Shown here piece after piece: positions 1 through 5,045 of a stretch of DNA of 6,171 nt (position 1 is the stretch's first letter; the number at the start of each line of letters is the position of its first letter). The stretch comes from a bacterium (GTDB lineage Bacteria > Krumholzibacteriota > Krumholzibacteria > LZORAL124-64-63). The translations under genes and the position numbers were made by a program. The DNA is taken from contig QNDV01000142.1 of the NCBI GenBank assembly GCA_003646045.1, positions 1-6,171 of the forward strand, read 5' to 3'. Under the pieces are notes generated by a model, which did no database searches, had not been told where the DNA came from, and worked only from the letters and a program-made list of their open reading frames with translations.

Positions 1-170
1 CCGACGGCCGGGTGAAGGACAACACCTATCTCGAGCAGTCATCCGTGCACCGCGACCTGAACCAGATGGCCCTCCAGGCCATCAGAAAATTCCGCTTCGC
101 ACCCCTGCCCGCGGAACAGTCCGCGGTGGAGCAGTGGGGTGTGATCACCATCGTCTTCCGCCTGCGGTAG
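1..170 (+). CDS. TonB-family energy transducer, C-terminal end (partial)
   Basis: The reading frame starts at base 3 (bases 1-2 belong to a cut codon) and ends at TAG 168-170, leaving about 55 residues. The visible piece has the usual end of a TonB C-terminal domain: a helix with NQMALQAIRKFRF, then APLP, then the closing strand QWGVITIVFRLR. In the family this periplasmic domain contacts outer-membrane receptors and passes on energy from ExbB/ExbD. The N-terminal membrane anchor and proline-rich linker lie outside the window. The next gene begins 10 bases after the stop, so the two are probably co-transcribed. An ExbB/ExbD pair upstream would be expected but cannot be seen. The family call is firm. 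Whether it serves iron uptake or another trans-envelope system cannot be told from the tail. Confidence 0.85.
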   Translation, partial: DGRVKDNTYLEQSSVHRDLNQMALQAIRKFRFAPLPAEQSAVEQWGVITIVFRLR

Positions 171-174
171 AGGA
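169..174 (+). promoter_or_regulatory. Ribosome binding site that sets the start at 181
   Basis: AGAGGA overlaps the stop of the upstream tonB-type gene and lies 6 bases before ATG 181. An in-frame ATG at 175 would touch this site with no spacing, so 181 is the better start. Confidence 0.65.
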
Positions 175-180
175 ATGAAC

Positions 181-1134
181 ATGAAGACCGACAAGAACCT
201 GCAGATGCTGTTGATAGTCCTCGCCCTGGCGGTTTGTGCCGCCGGCGCGTTTGCCCAGGACGCTGACGAGGGCGACGGTGAAGACTGGACCCAGGACGGC
301 GAGAGCGGGGCCGCCCTGCCCGAGATGCTGGTGGAGGCCGAGAACGAGGTCCGTCAGGAGATCGAGAAGGGCACTTTCACTTTCGAACTGGACGCAGCCA
401 CCGTGGACTCGTTCTTCACGGCCATGGACGCCGAGGTCCTGGGCGTCAGCCCCGTCAGCGGTCTGCAGCCCCACCTGAACAACCTCGAGACGTTGGTCAG
501 CGATCAACCTCCCCACCTGTGGATCCCGGACATGGCCAGCACCCCGGTGGCTACCTTCTACCCCGCCGAACCTGAGGGCCACAAGGTACGCGATTGGACC
601 CTGGCGGTGACCGACTTCCGCGGCAGCCCCTTCCGCACCTTCACCGGCGGCGGCAATCCCCCCGACCGCCTGGACTGGGACGGCATCGGCGACAACGGCG
701 AGATGCTACAGGTGGGCTACCCCTACAGCTACGTCTTCACCATGACCGACAAGGGCACCAACACCTACAACCACGCCGGCATCAGCTTCCGCGTGCCGGC
801 CCTGGATTTCCGTCGGGACGGCGACCGGGTACTGGAGATTGCGGGCGGCCAGCTCTTCATCCGCAACGAGACCGAATTGACCCCCGGCGGCGAGGACTGG
901 CTGACCAGGGCCAGCGACGAGATCCGCCAGCATCCCTGGTCACCCCTGCGGGTCATCGTCACCGCCGAGACCCAGGCTCTGGCCGACCAGCGGGCCGACC
1001 ATGTAGCGACCTACCTGGCCACGGCCATGATCCTGCCGCGGGAACAGGTGGAGACCGAAGCGGTGCAGAGGCCGGACCTGAAGGCGGAGATGGACGGTTC
1101 GGTGGCGGTGGTCATCGAGCATGTGGAGAATTGA
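181..1134 (+). CDS. Secreted periplasmic protein with FlgD-like segment and degenerate OmpA-like C-terminus
   Basis: From ATG 181 the protein has 317 residues. Residues 1-25 form a signal peptide: charged KTDK, a hydrophobic core, and a probable cut after AFA before Q26. Cys19 follows LAV, a poor lipobox, so a lipoprotein is unlikely. Residues 27-66 are acidic. Residues 138-206 (WTLAVTDFRG, then LDWDGIGDNGE, then GYPYSYVFTMTD) resemble the FlgD-type Ig module, whose usual pattern is W-D-G-x-D-x-x-G-x-x-V/L-x-x-G-x-Y-x-Y. Residues 224-314 resemble an OmpA-like peptidoglycan-binding fold: QLFIRNETELTPGGEDWL, then LRVIVTAET, then LADQRADHVATYLA. The stretch between the usual T-D motif and the L-S-x-x-R-A helix is much shorter than normal, and Glu263 stands where Asp is expected, so peptidoglycan binding is doubtful. 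It sits directly behind a tonB-type gene and may work with it in the envelope. Its precise role is not recognised. Confidence 0.75.
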   Translation: MKTDKNLQMLLIVLALAVCAAGAFAQDADEGDGEDWTQDGESGAALPEMLVEAENEVRQEIEKGTFTFELDAATVDSFFTAMDAEVLGVSPVSGLQPHLNNLETLVSDQPPHLWIPDMASTPVATFYPAEPEGHKVRDWTLAVTDFRGSPFRTFTGGGNPPDRLDWDGIGDNGEMLQVGYPYSYVFTMTDKGTNTYNHAGISFRVPALDFRRDGDRVLEIAGGQLFIRNETELTPGGEDWLTRASDEIRQHPWSPLRVIVTAETQALADQRADHVATYLATAMILPREQVETEAVQRPDLKAEMDGSVAVVIEHVEN

Positions 1135-1149
1135 CGGCGTGGGGTGACA

Positions 1150-1173
1150 AGGCCCCCGGTGCCACCTGGGCCT
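1150..1173 (+). terminator. Hairpin after the tonB/OmpA-like operon, possible terminator
   Basis: AGGCCC at 1150-1155 pairs perfectly with GGGCCT at 1168-1173. Inside, GGT (1158-1160) can pair with ACC (1164-1166) around GCC. The hairpin begins 15 bases after the upstream stop, the right place for a terminator. No T-tract follows (GAACCAGATC), so it is either a weak intrinsic terminator or a 3'-end stabilising stem. Confidence 0.4.
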
Positions 1174-1255
1174 GAACCAGATCAACCCGCAAACAGTATC
1201 CAAGGCCGAGACATCCGGCATTCGGAACGTCCCACTGGCTCCCCTTCGACTCACA

Positions 1256-1264
1256 TGCTATGAT
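1256..1264 (+). promoter_or_regulatory. Extended -10 promoter for the 62-aa gene
   Basis: TGCTATGAT fits an extended -10 (TG, one base, then TATGAT, 5 of 6 to TATAAT). No good -35 is seen at 17 bases upstream (TGGCTC, 1236-1241), which an extended -10 can tolerate. The purine 7 bases after the hexamer is A1271, the first base of the ATG, so the transcript would be leaderless. Confidence 0.5.
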
Positions 1265-1270
1265 CAGGGC

Positions 1271-1459
1271 ATGATCCTTAAAGTAGTCAACCGACACGTT
1301 CTCGGAGATCCCGACGCCCGGCGCCGGGACCGCGAGTACTGGCTTGGGCGTCCAGCGGCAGAGCGTCTTGCCGCCGTGGATTTTCTCCGGAACCAGGTGC
1401 ATGGAACTGCAGTCAGACTTCAGAGATCTGCTCGCGTTGTTCAACGAACGCAGAGTTGA
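1271..1459 (+). CDS. Small conserved-type protein partnered with a nucleotidyltransferase
   Basis: A 62-residue, charged, soluble protein. Its middle reads DPDARRRDREYWLGR, then PAAERLAAVDFLRNQVHG, and it ends in RLQRSARVVQR. From memory, proteins with this D-x-x-YWL ... P-x-x-R-L/V-x-x-V-x-x-L-R-x-Q-x-x-G ... R-L-Q-R-x-x-R-V-x-Q-R pattern recur directly upstream of, and overlapping, small nucleotidyltransferase-like genes in many bacteria. No established function or name is known to me. A toxin-antitoxin-like role for the pair is possible but unproven. No ribosome binding site is well placed (AGGG ends 1 base before the ATG), and a -10 hexamer lies just upstream, so leaderless translation is likely. 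Its last 59 bases overlap the nucleotidyltransferase remnant in another frame. This member looks intact although its partner is broken. Confidence 0.7.
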   Translation: MILKVVNRHVLGDPDARRRDREYWLGRPAAERLAAVDFLRNQVHGTAVRLQRSARVVQRTQS

Positions 1460-1679
1460 GTACGTGATTGTCGGCGGCTACGCGCTGGCGGAGTTCGGAT
1501 TCGGCAACCTGGACCTCGGGGAGTCGGATTTTACGAAAGCCGACCATGTAATCCAACTCGGCCTGCCCCCGGTGCGAATAGACCTGTTGACGTCGATCAG
1601 CGGTGTTACCTGGGACGAGGCCCACGCTGATCGAATGATGACATCATACAGCGATATTGCGCCAACTCCCTACCGCTGA
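1401..1679 (+). pseudogene. Small nucleotidyltransferase remnant, internally deleted and 3'-truncated
   Basis: The open frame from ATG 1401 (AGGTG just upstream) gives 92 residues. It begins like small stand-alone nucleotidyltransferases (DFRDLLALFNERRVEYVIVGGYALA) and then jumps directly to EFGFGNLDLGESDF, followed by VIQLGLPPVRIDLLTSISGV. In intact relatives about 40 residues lie between GGYA and EFGFG. They include the H-G-x-P-R-x-T-x-D-x-D segment with the catalytic Asp pair. That segment is missing in frame here, so the protein cannot be a normal enzyme. The end is also abnormal: after SYSDIAPTPYR it stops at TGA 1677-1679, where relatives continue with an I-G-R, then N-K-R-A, then D-L-x-D-x-E tail. 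An IGR can be read in another frame at 1679-1687, which hints at a frameshift before the sequence is lost. GC is lower here than in neighbours (35/60 at 1441-1500, 31/60 at 1621-1680). The last 10 bases overlap the convergent phosphoesterase gene. Confidence 0.75.
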
Positions 1680-2410
1680 TCGGACGATCCGAACCACCGC
1701 CGCCACCACGGCGCCGATGCCACCGACACCTCGTGCTCCACCATCGCCACCTCGCCACCGCCGTCCAGCAACACGTAACCGTGCCAGCTCTGGGGCAGCC
1801 CGATGTAGCGCGTGCCGTCGCGGGTCAGATCAAACCACTTGTGGTGGTGACCGAAGAACCACCAGCGTGGTTCGTAGCGCGCCGCCAGCAGCGACATCTG
1901 CGGAACTCCCGGCGGACCGTAGTGCTCCAGGCCCGGCGTGTTGGGCACGCCGATGCCCGTGGGACAATCGTGGGACAGCACCAGGTCCACCTCGTCGGGG
2001 TCATGAACCAGGCACGCATCAACATCAGCCTCGGTTATCACGCTGCCGCGGGGAGTGGTAGCAGCGTCCATGTACCGCGCGCCGCCCAGGCATACGCCGC
2101 ACCAGGGGCCCAGGTCATGGACTGCGCCGCGGGACAGGTGGGTAACCACATCCGCGTAGCCGGAAACCAGGCCCGGCAGGGCGCCGTGATCCTCGTGGTT
2201 GCCCTCGATGCAGAAGACCGGGCGCAGGAAGCGGTTGTGGCCGCGCCGGAAATAGTCGTGGAGTTCGTCGCCAAAGAAACCGAAGTCCCCCAGTACGACC
2301 ACCTGGCTGACGGCCCGCCCGCAGAATTCCTCCGCATGCCGGATCTGGGCGTTGATCACCCTGTACCGCGTATGGATATCACTGATGATCAGCGCGATGT
2401 CGCCGGTCAT
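1670..2410 (-). CDS. Calcineurin-like metallophosphoesterase
   Basis: A 246-residue soluble protein with the full metal-binding set of the calcineurin-like phosphoesterase superfamily. The motifs are D11-x-H13 (ISDIH), G41-D42 (VVLGDFG), G70-N71-H72-E73, H147 (LSHDCPTG) and G187-H188-H-H190 (FFGHHHKW). Such enzymes use two metal ions to cut phosphomonoester or phosphodiester bonds; the substrate cannot be read from the motifs. No signal peptide is seen, so it is cytoplasmic. ATG 2410-2408 overlaps the TGA 2409-2407 of the upstream DUF294 gene (ATGA), and no good Shine-Dalgarno site precedes it, so translation is probably coupled. The C-terminal tail (PWWRRWFGSSDQR) runs into the nucleotidyltransferase remnant on the other strand, ending at TAG 1672-1670. 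Possible roles are processing of a nucleotide product or removal of a nucleotidyl group added by its operon partner; both are inference. Confidence 0.88.
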   Translation of the reverse strand: MTGDIALIISDIHTRYRVINAQIRHAEEFCGRAVSQVVVLGDFGFFGDELHDYFRRGHNRFLRPVFCIEGNHEDHGALPGLVSGYADVVTHLSRGAVHDLGPWCGVCLGGARYMDAATTPRGSVITEADVDACLVHDPDEVDLVLSHDCPTGIGVPNTPGLEHYGPPGVPQMSLLAARYEPRWWFFGHHHKWFDLTRDGTRYIGLPQSWHGYVLLDGGGEVAMVEHEVSVASAPWWRRWFGSSDQR

Positions 2411-4476
2411 GGGCTGGCCCCGAATTCGTGTTGCAGGCTTGTCTGCAGGGCCTTGACCTGGCTGAAGGCCTGCTTAAGGTCCCGGCGGCGTTCCGCAGCC
2501 AGATCGTCGGGATCAATGATGTTGTCCATGTCGAGCCTGTTGGCCCGGCGACGGGCCTGGTGGCGCAGGCGTTCGGCAAGCAGGGTACGGAACGAGGCCG
2601 CGGTGTCCGTCGCCGTCTGCGCCCGCAGGTGTCCGCCATCGGCCAGGGCCTCCAGTCTTTCGAGGGTACCGGCGGCCTTCACCCCGTGTTGCAGGGAGCG
2701 CAATCGGGCCACATCCACCACCTGGGCCAGCACCCCCTTGATATCCAGCCCACGCCGGGCGTTGCCGAAATCCTGGAGCACGAAACCGCCGAAGGAATTG
2801 AGGGGGGGCTCGAGGTGCAACACGTTGTGGGCCAGTAGGGGAATGAAACGGGGCTTGGCCGCCACTGACCGTTGCAGATGGTCCTGCAGCGCCGGCACCA
2901 GTTGCCCCTCGTCCAGGGCGCTGCGGAAGTCGAAGAAGATCCTGGCGTGTAGCAGGTCCTCGGACTCGAGGGTCGTAGTCCAGCGGTCGAAGGTAGCGCA
3001 CCAGCCACCGAGGGACTGGCAACAGGCCCGCTCACCGGCCATGATCCCCCCGGGGCACCGGGGATATCCCGCCACCTCCAGGATCTCCACCAGCCGCGAG
3101 CCCATGCGCAGGAAATAGTCCTGCACGGCGGCCTCCTCGTCAGCCGCTACGTCGACGTGGATGATGGCGTGGTCCTGGTCGGCCGACAAGGTGACCTCGC
3201 TGCGACCCAGGCTGCCCAGGAGCATGAAATCGAAGGGCACCGGCGGCGGCCCCAGTTCGGCCACGATGAACTCCACCGCCTTGCGCACCACCCCGTCCGC
3301 TCCGGCCGACAGCATGCGACTGACCTGCACCGCGTCTGCGCCGTGGTTCATCATGAGGGTGGCCAGATCACGGGTGCGACGACTGGCGGCTTCGACGTCC
3401 TCCTGATCGGCGGCAAAAACAATATCCAGTTCCCGGGGCCGGGACAGCCGAGCCGCCACCGCCATGAAGCCCGTGTGTCCCTGGACCACGATGCGCGACA
3501 GGGTGAGCATGACCCGCAGGGTGTGGCCGTCCCGATGCATCAGTTCGGTTTCGTAGCGGGTGGGCGCCTCCACTGCGTCGGCGATAGCCTGCCAGTGGCG
3601 GCGATCGTTGGCGATCTCCGCTTCGGTGGGGCGAATGATGGCTCCCACCTCGAGCCCGGAGAATTCGTTCCGTTCGTAACCCAGCAGGTGTAGCAGACTG
3701 GCGTTGGCGTACAACCCCTGCCCCTCGATGGCCATGAGGATGGATTCGCCGGCGGACTCCACCAGCGAGCGGTACTTCTCTTCCGACCCCCGCAGGGCCG
3801 CGGCCACCCGCAGCCGTCCGCGCTCGGCCTGGAAACTGGTCCGCAGCAGCACGAACATCAGCAGCGACACCGCCGCCAGGATGAGCAGTGACGCCGTCTG
3901 CAAGTTGCTTGTGATGGAGGTGATCTCGGCGTCCACGTCCTGGGTGTAGACGCCGGTGCCGATGATCCAGCCCCAGGGTGCGAAGCCCTTGACGTAGGAC
4001 AGCTTGGGTACGATGCGCTGGTCGTCGTCCTGCCATTGCCACTGGTAGTCCACGTACCCCGATCCTTCGGCGCGCACCACCTGCACCATCTCCACAAAGA
4101 GATGTTTGCCGGCGGGATCGGCGAACCGGGACAGATCGGTCCCCTCGAGGTCGGGTCGGTACGGATGCACCACCATGTGCGGGTGCATGTCGATGATCCA
4201 GAAGTAGTCTTTGCTCTGTTGACCGTAGTGGAGATTGCGGGTCTGGCCGATGGCCGCGGCCTGGGCTTCCTCGCGGGTAAGTCGTCCAGCCTGCTCCTCT
4301 GCCTCGAAACGTGCCAGGACATTCCAGGCCGACTCGGTCAGTTCGCGGATCATGAGCCGCTTCTGGTCCCTGACCACGCGGTCCAGCGAAGGCAGCAGAT
4401 ACATGAACACCACACCCGAGAAGAGGGCGATGGCCAACATGGCAGGCAGGACCGTGCGCCAGGCGAGTCGTTTCAT
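2407..4476 (-). CDS. Membrane sensor: Cache-PAS-DUF294 nucleotidyltransferase
   Basis: From ATG 4476 the protein has 689 residues. A membrane helix lies at about 8-28. Residues 40-185 form a periplasmic single Cache domain (sCache_2-like: KDYFWIIDMHPHMVVHP, DLEGTDLSRFAD, then APWGWIIGTGVY). A second helix follows at 191-211. A PAS domain spans 231-345 (SEEKYRSLVESAGESILMA to FMAVAAR). A helical linker leads to the DUF294 nucleotidyltransferase at about 375-500, with G421-S422-LGR and D433-Q-D435, the G-S...D-x-D signature of the GlnD/polymerase-beta fold. A DUF294_C domain spans about 500-686 (PGGIMAG, LLHARIFFDFRS, NSFGGFV, RRRDLKQAF). Single Cache domains commonly bind small organic acids in chemoreceptors and kinases. 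DUF294 proteins are presumed to transfer a nucleotide to a target that is not known here. Family members usually carry CBS or cyclic-nucleotide domains instead of Cache-PAS. The gene is the first of an operon with the phosphoesterase and is divergent from a symporter pair. Confidence 0.9.
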   Translation of the reverse strand: MKRLAWRTVLPAMLAIALFSGVVFMYLLPSLDRVVRDQKRLMIRELTESAWNVLARFEAEEQAGRLTREEAQAAAIGQTRNLHYGQQSKDYFWIIDMHPHMVVHPYRPDLEGTDLSRFADPAGKHLFVEMVQVVRAEGSGYVDYQWQWQDDDQRIVPKLSYVKGFAPWGWIIGTGVYTQDVDAEITSITSNLQTASLLILAAVSLLMFVLLRTSFQAERGRLRVAAALRGSEEKYRSLVESAGESILMAIEGQGLYANASLLHLLGYERNEFSGLEVGAIIRPTEAEIANDRRHWQAIADAVEAPTRYETELMHRDGHTLRVMLTLSRIVVQGHTGFMAVAARLSRPRELDIVFAADQEDVEAASRRTRDLATLMMNHGADAVQVSRMLSAGADGVVRKAVEFIVAELGPPPVPFDFMLLGSLGRSEVTLSADQDHAIIHVDVAADEEAAVQDYFLRMGSRLVEILEVAGYPRCPGGIMAGERACCQSLGGWCATFDRWTTTLESEDLLHARIFFDFRSALDEGQLVPALQDHLQRSVAAKPRFIPLLAHNVLHLEPPLNSFGGFVLQDFGNARRGLDIKGVLAQVVDVARLRSLQHGVKAAGTLERLEALADGGHLRAQTATDTAASFRTLLAERLRHQARRRANRLDMDNIIDPDDLAAERRRDLKQAFSQVKALQTSLQHEFGASP

Positions 4477-4481
4477 GAGTA

Positions 4482-4485
4482 CCTC
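4482..4485 (-). promoter_or_regulatory. Ribosome binding site that sets the start at 4476
   Basis: On the minus strand GAGG stands 5 bases before ATG 4476. The frame stays open upstream to a TTG at 4518, but that codon has only AAGG touching it and would put 14 extra residues before the positively charged MKR that normally opens a membrane anchor. Confidence 0.6.
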
Positions 4486-4580
4486 GGCAAACGGAAGCAG
4501 TAGACCGTTCCGGAACAACCTTAGACCGCCGCGAAAGCAGTTTCAAGCTCGGTCACGCATTAACAATATGGAACTTATTT

Positions 4581-4602
4581 CACCCTTAAGCCACCTTCAA
4601 GC
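4581..4602. repeat. Tandem 11-bp repeat, candidate operator
   Basis: CACCCTTAAGC (4581-4591) is followed at once by CACCTTCAAGC (4592-4602), 9 of 11 bases identical. Each unit holds a short palindromic core (CTTAAG, CTTCAAG). The 11-base period puts both cores on one face of the helix. A TTTCAAGC at 4541-4548 resembles the second core. The repeat lies just upstream of the -35 candidate for the symporter operon. Confidence 0.35.
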
Positions 4603-4619
4603 GGCGTCCCAGCAACTCC

Positions 4620-4648
4620 TTGACTCGCTGATATAATTTTAACATATT
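4620..4648 (+). promoter_or_regulatory. Candidate sigma-70 promoter for the DUF485/symporter operon
   Basis: TTGACT (4620-4625, 5 of 6 to the -35 consensus) is followed after 17 bases by CATATT (4643-4648, 4 of 6 to the -10). Transcription would start near 4655, giving a leader of about 90 bases. A perfect TATAAT at 4632-4637 lies in the spacer and could serve as the -10 of an overlapping promoter, but its -35 would be the poor CCAGCA at 4609-4614. Confidence 0.45.
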
Positions 4649-4745
4649 AGCGTCGCTGTGCCTGCTGGCGTGACGACCCGCCGTCGGATTAGCCACGCCT
4701 TCCAGACAACCCGAGTCCAGCGACTGCTCCACGGGAGGTCACTCC

Positions 4746-5045
4746 ATGCATCAAGGTCCCGCCCAGGAATCCGCACCAGACCCCGCCAGCCGGTACAAGA
4801 GCCGTCTCGGCGTGTGGATGTTCCTCCTCTATTGCCTTCTGTATGCCGGCTTCGTCTTCACGAACGTCCTGACCGAGGGACGCGCCATGCAGACCATCGT
4901 GGTGGCCGGACTGAATCTGGCTGTGGTCTACGGCATGAGCCTGATCATCCTGGCGCTGATCATGGCCCTGATCTACAACGCCCTCTGTACCGCCAAGGAG
5001 AAGGAACTGGCTGATGACGCCGGCGGCTCGGAGGTGCAGTCATGA
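4746..5045 (+). CDS. DUF485 small membrane protein (YjcH-like), symporter partner
   Basis: A 99-residue protein with two membrane helices, about 21-42 (LGVWMFLLYCLLYAGFVF) and 50-81 (VVAGLNLAVVYGMSLIILAL, then IYNALC), a hydrophilic N-terminus and an acidic C-terminus. The pattern L-x-Y-x-x-L-Y-x-G-F-V ... G-L-N-L-A-V-V-Y-G fits the DUF485 family, the small membrane protein encoded before ActP-type acetate symporters (yjcH-actP in E. coli). The related DUF4212 small subunit fits less well. GGAGGT (4734-4739) lies 6 bases before the ATG. The TGA at 5043-5045 overlaps the symporter ATG (ATGA), so the two products are made together. Its exact biochemical role is not established; help in assembly or stability of the symporter is plausible. 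Confidence 0.85.
   Translation: MHQGPAQESAPDPASRYKSRLGVWMFLLYCLLYAGFVFTNVLTEGRAMQTIVVAGLNLAVVYGMSLIILALIMALIYNALCTAKEKELADDAGGSEVQS

Larger units (their letters stand above)
4477..4745. promoter_or_regulatory. Divergent intergenic control region
   Basis: These 269 bases separate the minus-strand sensor operon from the plus-strand symporter operon, and I see no gene in them. GC drops to 28/60 at 4561-4620 and 30/60 at 4621-4680, against over 60% in the coding parts, as expected for promoters. The region holds a plus-strand promoter candidate, a tandem 11-bp repeat and a possible leader hairpin. For the minus strand only a weak -10 (TATTGT, read at 4568-4563) without a good -35 can be offered. 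Confidence 0.6.

Noticed and set aside
175..180. ATG 175 as start of the secreted protein.
   Set aside because: The ribosome site AGAGGA would have no spacing; ATG 181 has 6 bases.
1733..3118. A 461-codon plus-strand open frame opposite the phosphoesterase and DUF294 genes.
   Set aside because: It is antisense to two genes with clear catalytic motifs, has no recognisable domain, and is low-complexity Arg/Ala/Ser-rich, typical of a GC-rich shadow frame.
3157..3693. A 178-codon plus-strand frame opposite the PAS/DUF294 region.
   Set aside because: Antisense shadow without motifs or a supporting ribosome site.
4477..4518. TTG start at 4518 for the sensor, adding 14 residues.
   Set aside because: ATG 4476 has a well-spaced GAGG and opens with MKR directly before the first membrane helix.
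3368..4546. A 392-codon minus-strand frame overlapping the sensor gene.
   Set aside because: Arg/Gly/His/Pro-rich shadow in another frame of the Cache-PAS part; no domain seen.
4620..4637. TTGACT paired with the perfect TATAAT at 4632.
   Set aside because: The spacer is only 6 bases, far too short for sigma-70.
4664..4685. A sigma-54 type GG-N10-GC promoter before the symporter operon, as seen for some acetate-use genes.
   Set aside because: The GC doublet is one base off the required spacing and the flanking consensus is absent.
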